A stretch of 64,000 nt of DNA from contig CAIKLP010000018.1 of assembly GCA_903828245.1 (NCBI GenBank), positions 23,631 through 87,630 on the forward strand, written 5' to 3'. This document shows positions 38,428 through 46,424 of this stretch, one piece after another. A program made the translations under genes and the position numbers. A model generated the notes under the pieces. That model had not been told where the DNA came from. It saw nothing but the letters and a program-made list of their open reading frames with translations, and searched no databases. Source of the stretch: an uncultured bacterium (lineage in GTDB: Bacteria; Bacteroidota; Bacteroidia; Sphingobacteriales; Sphingobacteriaceae). Every line of letters begins with the position of its first letter. Positions within the stretch are counted from its first letter, which is position 1.

Positions 38428-41046
38428 ATGAGAATTAGGAACTTAATCTTTTCGATTATTTGCATGTTTGCAGCTTCGGCTTGCCAAAAAGAAATGCATT
38501 TAATTACCGACACTAATTATTTAGCAAAAGTAGATAGTCAGTTTCAAAGACAAAAAATGCTAGCTGTAAATAGAGATTCCGCGCTTTTCAATGTGTTTAA
38601 GCAATCCTTGAGTCCATTTGAAACCGAAGCTTTGAAGTTTTTATTTGCTTATATGCCTTTGTCAGATTTAGCAGATTACGATGGTGCATTTTATTTGAAA
38701 AATATTAAATCGTCTGCGCAGGCAAAACTAACCATGCCTTGGGCCGATAAAATACCAGAAAATATTTATCGACATTTTGTATTACCCATTAGAGTGAATA
38801 CCGAAACGCTAGATACGGCTCGTTTGGTTTTTTATCAAGCGCTCAAAGATAGGGTAGCCGGCTTATCCATGGAAGCAGCCGTTTTGGAGGTGAACCACTG
38901 GTGCCACGAAAAAGTAATTTACCGATCTACAGACGATCGTACTTCCTCTCCTTTAAATTGTGTAAAATCTACTTTTGGTAGGTGCGGCGAAGAATCAACT
39001 TTATTGGTCACTGCATTGCGTTCGGTTGGTATTCCAGCTCGTCAATGTTATACGCCCCGATGGGCTCATTGCGACGACAACCATGCTTGGGTAGAAGCAT
39101 GGGTCGATGGAGAATGGAAATATTTAGGTGCATGCGAACCCGAAGGGGAATTAAACAAAGGATGGTTTACCGGCCCATCTAAAAGGGCTATGTTGGTTAA
39201 TACTACGGTATTTGGTGATTATCAAGGACCCGAAGCGGTTTTAGAAAAAACACCTTGGTATACCAAAATAAATGTTTTATCAAATTATACGAAAACAAAA
39301 AAAATAGTTGTTCAAGTTATTGATGAACAAAATCAACCAATCGAAAATGCAAATGTTGCTTTTAAATTATATAACTATGCGGAGTTTTATAGTTTAAGTA
39401 ATCAATTAACCGATAAAAATGGTTTTTGTGATTTTGAAACTGGCTTAGGCGATTTGTTAATTTGGGCAAGTAAAGGGGAGGCCTATAACTATCAAAAAGT
39501 AACAGTTGCCAATACCGACACCTTAGTTTTGTCAATAGCTACTCAACCTGTTTTTATAAGTACTTCTTTTACTCCTCCGGCAGATACTTATCAAGAGCCT
39601 AAAAATGCTCATCCAAACCAAGCCAAACTAGCGCAAAGAATAAAGCAAGAAGATTCGCTAAGGGCCAATCAAATAGCTACTTTCCCAGATAGTGCCCAAA
39701 TAACAAAATGGGCGCTAAATAATAATTTGCCAATCGAACAATGCCTTCAATATATTAATTTATCGGTGGGCAACTATCAAACTATTCAAGCATTTTTACT
39801 GAGCTACAGTAAACACCAAGATTGGAAATTTGACTTATTAAAATTAATTTCTGAAAAAGATTTAAGAGATATTTCTTTAACGACTTTGTTAGATCATTTA
39901 AATAATAGCCAATCATTGGCAGTATTAAATCCTCGAATTGGTAATGAAATGTCTTCGGCATATAAATCTTATTTTCAAAAACATTTCGATGCGCAATTTC
40001 AGCAAAAAGCAAAAGCAGATATTTCTTTTTTAGTGCAATGGTTTCAACAAAATATCCAAATCGAAAAGCAAGCCAATTATTATCACATACCCATGAGCCC
40101 GATTGGAGTTGCGGAGCTTAAACAGGCCGACCTGCCATCAAGAAATATTTTATTTGTAGCCATGTGCAGGAGCTTTGGTATACCTGCACGTATAGAACCT
40201 GAATATGCTCAATTACAAGTAAAATTTAATTCGCAACCTAATTGGCAAACAATTAATTTTGAGCAAACAAGTAAAGAAATTGCTGCCAATGCCAGACTTA
40301 AATTAGTTTATCAAAACCCTTCCGCAATTAAACTACAATACGGATTGAATTTTAGCATTGCAAAAATTGTTAATGGTTTAGCACAAACAATTAATTACGA
40401 AAATAATCCCATCTTTTCGCAATTTCCAGCAACCCTATCCTTATCGCCAGGAAACTATATTGTGATTACCGGTTATCGATTAAGCGATGGGACCGTTTGT
40501 AGCAATATATATCCTGTTACTTTAGCTGCTAATCAATTGGCAATTCTACCATTCGAAATGTTTATTCCTAAGGTTCAAAATAAAATGTTGGGCAGCATAG
40601 AGGCAACTCACCGAGTGTTAATCAATCAACAATATAAAAGCATTGCCAGTTTTAAAAATACAAATGGCTTGGCCATTTTGTGTTTAGATTTACCCGCAGA
40701 GCCATCTAAGCATGTAATTGTAGAGCTACAATCTTTAAAACAGCAATGGCAGGCCATGCAATTTCCACTCTTGGTTTTATTGCCACAACAAAGCAAACTC
40801 TTAGATATCAAGCAAAAATACCTTACGTTTTTCCCCGAAAATACTTCCTTTGCAGTAGACCCCCGATTTTCTGTCCATAAGCGTTTAAAAATGGTAAAAA
40901 GCAAAACAAATGCACCCTTATTGATGTTAATTGATACTAAAGACCAAATAAAGTTTATTTCTGCTGGTTATGCCATTGGTAATATTGATTTAATAATTCA
41001 ATCAATGCAAGCAGAATCGCTTTGTTTAAAAAATTGTACAAAATAA
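38428..41046 (+). CDS. Transglutaminase-fold lipoprotein, possible peptide:N-glycanase-like enzyme
   Basis: An 872-residue lipoprotein (start ATG 38428; lipobox ASAC in the first 22 residues). The first catalytic domain has Cys186 in FGRCGEESTLLVTALRSVGIPAR, His219 in DDNHAWVEAWVDGEW and Glu237 in LGACEPEGE: a Cys-His-acid triad on a transglutaminase core. The order RCGE, HAWVEAW, C-E-P recalls the RCGE, HVWTEV, C-D-P pattern of peptide:N-glycanases. A second region (about 565-640, SRNILFVAMCRSFGIPARIE) looks like a degenerate copy without its Cys. The C-terminal ~120 residues look thioredoxin-like. It follows three N-glycan-active glycosidases. The fold is well supported, glycanase activity is inference. 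Confidence 0.75.
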   Translation: MRIRNLIFSIICMFAASACQKEMHLITDTNYLAKVDSQFQRQKMLAVNRDSALFNVFKQSLSPFETEALKFLFAYMPLSDLADYDGAFYLKNIKSSAQAKLTMPWADKIPENIYRHFVLPIRVNTETLDTARLVFYQALKDRVAGLSMEAAVLEVNHWCHEKVIYRSTDDRTSSPLNCVKSTFGRCGEESTLLVTALRSVGIPARQCYTPRWAHCDDNHAWVEAWVDGEWKYLGACEPEGELNKGWFTGPSKRAMLVNTTVFGDYQGPEAVLEKTPWYTKINVLSNYTKTKKIVVQVIDEQNQPIENANVAFKLYNYAEFYSLSNQLTDKNGFCDFETGLGDLLIWASKGEAYNYQKVTVANTDTLVLSIATQPVFISTSFTPPADTYQEPKNAHPNQAKLAQRIKQEDSLRANQIATFPDSAQITKWALNNNLPIEQCLQYINLSVGNYQTIQAFLLSYSKHQDWKFDLLKLISEKDLRDISLTTLLDHLNNSQSLAVLNPRIGNEMSSAYKSYFQKHFDAQFQQKAKADISFLVQWFQQNIQIEKQANYYHIPMSPIGVAELKQADLPSRNILFVAMCRSFGIPARIEPEYAQLQVKFNSQPNWQTINFEQTSKEIAANARLKLVYQNPSAIKLQYGLNFSIAKIVNGLAQTINYENNPIFSQFPATLSLSPGNYIVITGYRLSDGTVCSNIYPVTLAANQLAILPFEMFIPKVQNKMLGSIEATHRVLINQQYKSIASFKNTNGLAILCLDLPAEPSKHVIVELQSLKQQWQAMQFPLLVLLPQQSKLLDIKQKYLTFFPENTSFAVDPRFSVHKRLKMVKSKTNAPLLMLIDTKDQIKFISAGYAIGNIDLIIQSMQAESLCLKNCTK

Positions 41047-41047
41047 C

Positions 41048-41833
41048 ATGAATGCAAATTTCGACACTTTAACCAATAAAATTGCTCCCCTTAGGGCGCA
41101 AATTATTCAACATGCTTTATATCAAGAAATAAATAATCTTTCTGATTTAAAAATTTTCATGAAATACCATGTGTTTGCTGTTTGGGATTTCATGTCCTTA
41201 TTAAAATCACTTCAAATTAATTTAACCTGTGTAGAAACACCGTGGTTGCCTGTTGGAGATGCAAATACTCGATTTTTAATTAATGAGATTGTGGTAGGAG
41301 AAGAATCGGATGTGGATCAAAATGGCATAAGAACCAGTCATTTTGAATTATACTTATCGGCTATGAAGCAAGCCGGCGCTAATACACAACAAATTAACGA
41401 TTTTATCGATAATTTAAAAATATATAAAAGTTTAACCTTAGCATTCGAACACGCGAATGTATCAGATGCCATTCGTTCTTTTGTGGAGCATACTTTTTCG
41501 ATTGTCAATTCAAACGAATCTTATTTACAAGCAGCTGTTTTTACATTTGGCCGCGAAGATTTAATTCCAGCCATGTTTTTAAGTATGGTTAATAATTTTT
41601 CGGTAGAAGAATCTCAAAAAGCCGAAATTTTTAAATATTATTTAGAAAGACACATTGAAATAGATGGCGATCATCACAGTCATTTAGCCATAGCCATGAC
41701 CGATCAATTATGTGGTGACGATCAAAATAAATGGACTGCATTAACAAAAGCGGTAATTGATTCGCTTCAGATGCGCATACAGCTTTGGGATGCAGCCTAT
41801 CAAGAAATCATTGTATCAAAACAAAATGCATAA
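41048..41833 (+). CDS. DUF3050 family protein (haem-oxygenase-like helical fold)
   Basis: A 261-residue all-helical cytoplasmic protein. ALYQEINNLSDLKIFMKYHVFAVWDFMSLLKSLQ and the later YYLERHIEIDGDHHSHLAIAM carry His/Glu residues placed as in haem-oxygenase-like diiron or haem proteins. LPVGDANTRFLINEIVVGEESD is the DUF3050 signature. The presence of H-E-x-D-x-D-H-H-x-H points to a metal site. Function is unknown. It starts 1 base after the transglutaminase-fold gene and is the last gene of the run before a strong terminator. Confidence 0.85.
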   Translation: MNANFDTLTNKIAPLRAQIIQHALYQEINNLSDLKIFMKYHVFAVWDFMSLLKSLQINLTCVETPWLPVGDANTRFLINEIVVGEESDVDQNGIRTSHFELYLSAMKQAGANTQQINDFIDNLKIYKSLTLAFEHANVSDAIRSFVEHTFSIVNSNESYLQAAVFTFGREDLIPAMFLSMVNNFSVEESQKAEIFKYYLERHIEIDGDHHSHLAIAMTDQLCGDDQNKWTALTKAVIDSLQMRIQLWDAAYQEIIVSKQNA

Positions 41834-41863
41834 AAAAAGGCGCTTTACGAAGCGCCTTTTTTT
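41834..41863. terminator. Strong bidirectional terminator after DUF3050
   Basis: AAAAAGGCGCTT pairs perfectly with AAGCGCCTTTTT around a TACG loop, flanked by A and T runs. It serves the plus-strand operon and the convergent TonB-receptor gene that ends at 41880. Confidence 0.92.
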
Positions 41864-41879
41864 ATTACAAACCGCTCAA

Positions 41880-44093
41880 TTAAAAATTTCCTTTAATAGC
41901 AAATAATACATTTCTTCCCGAAGCGGAAATTCCTGAACCAAATACACGGTAGTTTTTATCTGTAATATTTTCGATAGCCATTTGCAAATCAATGTTTTTA
42001 TTTACTTTAAAATTTGCTCTTAAATTAAGCGTATGCCAAGCGGGTAAACCATTTGCGGTAGCATAAATTAAATTATCTTCTCCAGCAACGTTATAATCTT
42101 TTAATTTTTTTGCACCATTAAATAGGGTAAAAAAACTAGCAGACCAATTTTGGTGATCGTAGTTTAAACTTGCTTTACCATAAATCGGAGCAATATGATC
42201 TAAAGGGCTAGCAGGCGAATTACTACTAATCATGCCTTTGGTGTAATTAACATTTGCAGCAAAACTAAATCCAGCATTTAATTGATGTTCGATATTTGCC
42301 GAAACGCCATATATATATGCTTTTCCAGCATTTACATTTTTTTGTACTCTATATAAGGTATCACCATATTTAACAAAATCATTTCCGTTAAATGTACTGT
42401 TTTGGGTTACAATAACATTTTCTAAATCTGTAATGAAAGCATTTACTTTAAAATTTGCCACCCGCCATTGCTTACTTAAACCTATTTCATAATTATTCGC
42501 AAATTCTGGTTTTAAATCTTCATTTGGCATAATCAAAGTTCCTATGGTGGAAGTATTTCCAGTAGAATCAATTTTATTAGATTCAAATACCTTCGCTAAG
42601 TCATCTAAGTTTGGCGTTCTAAAGCCAGAAGATATTAAGAAGCTAAATTTCCAATTATTATTTGTGCGATAGCATGCGCTTACATCGCCTACAATACTTT
42701 GATTGTTTTGCGCTATTTCATTAAATGGAAAAGGGAAATAAGTTTGGTTGTTGAATTTGGCACGAAGTCGAGAATTGGTATACCTTATTCCCTCATATAT
42801 ATCCAATTTTCCAAATGATTTTTCTCCAGAAAGATAAACTGCATGGGAGCGTGTGCTTGAGCCGCCGTCTGGATAGCGCGTATCTAAAGCACTTCGGATT
42901 CCAGTGTTTATATTTTCTGCATTAGCGGTAGATTTTACTTCGTTGAAATTACTTTCTAATCCATATCGAATGAATCGATTTTTATATTTTTTTTCAAAAT
43001 CCAAATTGATAGCATTTACCGTTACATTTTCGATTCGGTGGTTTAAGGTCGAATTACTCCAATTGCGGTTGTGTCTGCTTTCTTCAATGGCTTGATGTGA
43101 TAGTGTAATATTTCCTTGATCATACCACTTGCCATTTTTTAATTGCGCTTGATAAGATAATAACAATCTATTTTGTGGGCCATAATACCATTCTGCGCTT
43201 TTAAAAATACCAGCACTATTTGTTTCCGTTAATCGATCATAACGAGGCACATTAGTGCTATTAGATAATTGAAAATTTAACACATGCTTAATTTTTTCGT
43301 TTTGCTTCCAAACAACTTTTTGAATGAAGTCATATTGGCTATAAGCACTTCCTTTTTGGATATTTGGGTTTTGATTAACAAGCATTGTGTCTTTGCCATT
43401 GATGCGTCCTTGGTAATAGTTTCTTTTACCTAAATCGCCCATGGCATCAGATCTATTCGCGCCTTGTCTTAAATCACTAAATGCAGATTGTGTATAAGAA
43501 GTATAAGAGCCCCATTTATTATTCGCTACACTCAAAGAAACTTGATTGCTGATTTCGTTATTCGTGGTCGCGTACTTGCTAGCTACATTCCCTTTTACCA
43601 ATATTTTTTTACTGTTCGAAAATTCGGGAGATTTTGTGTAAAAATGAATCACGCCGCCTAATGCATCACTCCCATATAATACAGAACCCGGACCGTTTAT
43701 AATTTCTATTTTATCTAAACTAAATTGATCTATAGTAATGCTATTTTGTAAATGTCCAGCACGATAAATGGCATTGTTCATGCGTACACCATCTACAACC
43801 AATAAAATTTTATTTGCTTCAAAGCCTCTCATAATTGGACTTCCGCCACCTTGTTGACTTTTTTGAACCAATACTTGACCTGAATTTTGTAGTAAATCGG
43901 CAGTATTGGCTTGGTTTGCTTGCGCAATTTCTTTTGCACTTATCACACTTACCTGATTCGCTATAAGTTGAATAGCCCAGGGGAATTTTCTAGCGGCAAT
44001 AACTGCTTCATCCATTTCCACTTTAATCAAAACCTGGGCTTGAAGTATGCTAAAATTAAATAGCATACACGCAAGAAGTAATATTTTTTTCAT
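41880..44093 (-). CDS. TonB-dependent outer-membrane receptor (haem/haemoglobin-receptor-like)
   Basis: A 737-residue receptor: signal peptide (ends LQAQ), plug domain (about 45-160) with SPIMRGFEANKILLVVDGVRMNNAIYR and GPGSVLYGSDALGGVI, then a 22-strand barrel ending FAIKGNF. It lacks the N-terminal carboxypeptidase-like domain of SusC proteins. The RGFEANKILLVVDGVRMNNA stretch and the barrel motif FRTPNLDDLAK followed by MPNEDLKPE resemble the FRAP...NPNL box of haem and haemoglobin receptors, but the intervening His is absent. The substrate may be haem, a siderophore or another chelate. It is divergent from the ABC exporter. Confidence 0.88.
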   Translation of the reverse strand: MKKILLLACMLFNFSILQAQVLIKVEMDEAVIAARKFPWAIQLIANQVSVISAKEIAQANQANTADLLQNSGQVLVQKSQQGGGSPIMRGFEANKILLVVDGVRMNNAIYRAGHLQNSITIDQFSLDKIEIINGPGSVLYGSDALGGVIHFYTKSPEFSNSKKILVKGNVASKYATTNNEISNQVSLSVANNKWGSYTSYTQSAFSDLRQGANRSDAMGDLGKRNYYQGRINGKDTMLVNQNPNIQKGSAYSQYDFIQKVVWKQNEKIKHVLNFQLSNSTNVPRYDRLTETNSAGIFKSAEWYYGPQNRLLLSYQAQLKNGKWYDQGNITLSHQAIEESRHNRNWSNSTLNHRIENVTVNAINLDFEKKYKNRFIRYGLESNFNEVKSTANAENINTGIRSALDTRYPDGGSSTRSHAVYLSGEKSFGKLDIYEGIRYTNSRLRAKFNNQTYFPFPFNEIAQNNQSIVGDVSACYRTNNNWKFSFLISSGFRTPNLDDLAKVFESNKIDSTGNTSTIGTLIMPNEDLKPEFANNYEIGLSKQWRVANFKVNAFITDLENVIVTQNSTFNGNDFVKYGDTLYRVQKNVNAGKAYIYGVSANIEHQLNAGFSFAANVNYTKGMISSNSPASPLDHIAPIYGKASLNYDHQNWSASFFTLFNGAKKLKDYNVAGEDNLIYATANGLPAWHTLNLRANFKVNKNIDLQMAIENITDKNYRVFGSGISASGRNVLFAIKGNF

Positions 44094-44098
44094 TTATT

Positions 44099-44106
44099 CA
44101 AAAATA
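44099..44106 (-). promoter_or_regulatory. -7 box TATTTTTG for TonB receptor
   Basis: Minus-strand TATTTTTG fits TAnnTTTG and ends 5 bases before the receptor ATG. No obvious -33 partner is seen. Confidence 0.35.
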
Positions 44107-44146
44107 GAATTTATTTAATAAAACCGAAATAGCGGTATTCTTCAGC

Positions 44147-44154
44147 TATTTTTG
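44147..44154 (+). promoter_or_regulatory. -7 box TATTTTTG for ABC exporter
   Basis: TATTTTTG fits TAnnTTTG and ends 8 bases before the ATG at 44163. No TTTG is seen at the usual -33 distance. Confidence 0.35.
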
Positions 44155-44162
44155 TACTTTTG

Positions 44163-45938
44163 ATGTTTAAACATCTTTCTTCCATTCCTTTCATGAAAAT
44201 TCTATATCCCTATTTAAAAAACTATTGGAAATTAGGCGCTTTAGCCTTGTTTTTAGCGGCAATTAACCAAGGTTTTTCGCTCTTAGATCCTTTATTGTTT
44301 CGTTATATCATTGATAATTATGCCAGTAAATTTTCCGAACTAACAAAAGAAGAATATATCAGGGGAGTTGGATTTTTATTATGCGGTACCATTAGTGTTG
44401 CATTTGTATCTAGAATTGCGAAAAATTTCCAGGATTATTTCGTGAATGTAATTACGCAAAAACTGGGCGCGCAAATGTACTCCGATGGATTAGAACATTC
44501 TTTAGGCTTATCATATGCACAATTCGAAGACCAACGCAGCGGCGAAACATTAGGCATTTTACAAAAAGTAAGAACCGATGTCGAAAAATTGATTGCTTCT
44601 TTTGTCAATACATTATTTACCTCTTTTATAGGAATTGTTTTTGTTATGGTGTACGCCATTAAAGTACATTGGCTTATTGCACCTGTATTCTTAGCTGTTG
44701 TACCATTACTTGGCATTTTAAGTTCGGTACTGAGTAAAAGAATTAAAAAAATTCAAAAGGTAATTGTAGGCGAAACCACTGCATTGGCAGGTTCTACCAC
44801 CGAATCATTGCGCAATATAGAATTAGTGAAATCTTTAGGCTTAGTAAAGCAAGAAATAAAGCGACTCAATAACACAACCGAAAAAATCTTAGGATTAGAA
44901 TTAAGAAAAGTAAAATACATCAGGAGTTTAAGTTTTATTCAAGGCACTGCGGTTAATTTCTTAAGAACCTGTATCATGTTTATCATGTTGTATTTGATTT
45001 TTCAAAAAGAAATTTCGATTGGTCAAATGTTTTCTTTGATGTTTTATTCATTCTTTATTTTTGGCCCATTACAAGAATTAGGCAATGTCATTAATACTTT
45101 CAGAGAGGCAGAGGTTTCTTTAGCTAATTTTAAAGCCATCATGGAAATGCCTAAAGAGCCTAAACCTGCACATCCAAAAATCATTACCACGGTAACAAAA
45201 TTAACCTTCGATAAAGTTTCTTTTCAACATCAATCGGCTAAAACAAAAGCAATACAAGAAATTAGTTTCGAAGTAAATGCAGGCCAAACAGTTGCTTTTG
45301 TTGGACCTTCGGGATCTGGAAAAACAACACTGGTTAAATTATTAGTTGGATTATATCGCCCTCAATCCGGACAAATTAGGTACAACGAAGTACCCGAAAA
45401 CGAAATTGATTTAGATACTTTAAGAGAAAAAATTGGATTTGTAACCCAAGATACCCAATTGTTTGCTGGAAGTATTCGCGAAAATTTGTTGTTTGTGAAT
45501 CCAGGAGCTACCGATGCGCAATGTATGGAAGTGCTCGAAAAAGCAGCTTGTCAAAACCTATTAGCTCGAGCAGATAAAGGATTGGATACGGTTATTGGCG
45601 AAGGCGGTGTAAAAGTTTCGGGAGGGGAGAAGCAGCGATTATCCATTGCCAGGGCATTGCTCCGTAAACCAAATTTATTGGTCTTCGACGAAGCCACCTC
45701 GGCACTCGATTCTTTAACTGAAGAAGAAATCAACGACACCATTAAAAAAATTGCCCTTGGTGAACAACATATTACGATCATGATTGCTCATCGATTATCT
45801 ACTATTATGCATGCCGATAATATTGTAGTCTTAGAAAAAGGCTTGGTAATTGAAGAAGGCAAACACGAAGATTTGCTAGCTTTAAAGGGTTTATATTATG
45901 CCATGTGGCGTCAGCAAATAGGCGAAAGAAATAGCTAA
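44163..45938 (+). CDS. ABC exporter, fused permease and ATPase (MsbA-like)
   Basis: A 591-residue half-transporter with six membrane helices in the first ~320 residues and an ATPase domain after about 345. Walker A is GPSGSGKTTLVK, the Q-loop is FVTQDTQLFAG, the signature is VSGGEKQRLSIARAL, Walker B is LLVFDEATSALD, and the H-loop is IAHRLST. It is expected to work as a homodimer exporting lipids, drugs or peptides. I start at ATG 44163; an internal ATG at 44193 is an alternative. It precedes ccmE-ccmF but a promoter of their own lies between. Confidence 0.93.
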   Translation: MFKHLSSIPFMKILYPYLKNYWKLGALALFLAAINQGFSLLDPLLFRYIIDNYASKFSELTKEEYIRGVGFLLCGTISVAFVSRIAKNFQDYFVNVITQKLGAQMYSDGLEHSLGLSYAQFEDQRSGETLGILQKVRTDVEKLIASFVNTLFTSFIGIVFVMVYAIKVHWLIAPVFLAVVPLLGILSSVLSKRIKKIQKVIVGETTALAGSTTESLRNIELVKSLGLVKQEIKRLNNTTEKILGLELRKVKYIRSLSFIQGTAVNFLRTCIMFIMLYLIFQKEISIGQMFSLMFYSFFIFGPLQELGNVINTFREAEVSLANFKAIMEMPKEPKPAHPKIITTVTKLTFDKVSFQHQSAKTKAIQEISFEVNAGQTVAFVGPSGSGKTTLVKLLVGLYRPQSGQIRYNEVPENEIDLDTLREKIGFVTQDTQLFAGSIRENLLFVNPGATDAQCMEVLEKAACQNLLARADKGLDTVIGEGGVKVSGGEKQRLSIARALLRKPNLLVFDEATSALDSLTEEEINDTIKKIALGEQHITIMIAHRLSTIMHADNIVVLEKGLVIEEGKHEDLLALKGLYYAMWRQQIGERNS

Positions 45939-45942
45939 AATA

Positions 45943-45974
45943 TTGCTTGAAATCGGTTTTTATGCTTAATTTTG
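45943..45974 (+). promoter_or_regulatory. Putative ccmE-ccmF promoter (TTG-21-TAATTTTG)
   Basis: TTG at 45943-45945 is separated by 21 bases from TAATTTTG at 45967-45974, matching the Bacteroidota -33/-7 pattern. It lies 18 bases before the ccmE ATG. Confidence 0.45.
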
Positions 45975-45992
45975 AGTGTTTTAAATCAACAA

Positions 45993-46397
45993 ATGAAAAA
46001 GACCCATTTAATTGGCATTTTAGTAATTGCCATTGCCATTGCAGCCATCATCAGTACCTTCTCTGATTCTAGTTCTTATGCAAGTTTTGCAGAGTCTAAA
46101 GAAACCAATAAGGAAATTCATGTGGTGGGAAAATTACAGAAAGAAAAGGAAATGATTTACAATCCTATTCAAGATGCTAATTATTTTTCTTTTTATGTGA
46201 AAGACCAGCAAGGTGAAGAGTGTAAAGTGATTTATGCTGGCACCAAACCTCAAGATTTCGAAAAATCTGAACAAATTGTGTTAATTGGAAAAATGAAAGC
46301 AGATGAATTTCATGCATCCAAAATTTTAATGAAATGTCCTTCAAAATATAACAACGACAAAGTGGAGACCAAAGAATTCAAAGCGCAAACATCATAG
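45993..46397 (+). CDS. ccmE: Cytochrome c maturation protein CcmE, CXXXY variant
   Basis: A 134-residue membrane-anchored haem chaperone: N-terminal anchor (about 5-25) and a periplasmic OB-fold domain. In E. coli the haem is held by His in HXXXY (KHDENY). Here the aligned segment is ILMKCPSKY, with Cys115-x3-Tyr119, so Cys replaces His. A CXXXY form of CcmE is known from archaea and some bacteria. I start at ATG 45993; a TTG seven codons earlier is possible but overlaps the -7 box. It is followed after 27 bases by ccmF. Confidence 0.85.
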   Translation: MKKTHLIGILVIAIAIAAIISTFSDSSSYASFAESKETNKEIHVVGKLQKEKEMIYNPIQDANYFSFYVKDQQGEECKVIYAGTKPQDFEKSEQIVLIGKMKADEFHASKILMKCPSKYNNDKVETKEFKAQTS

Positions 46398-46424
46398 CAT
46401 ATCCTATTCTTTCAAAATAAATTC

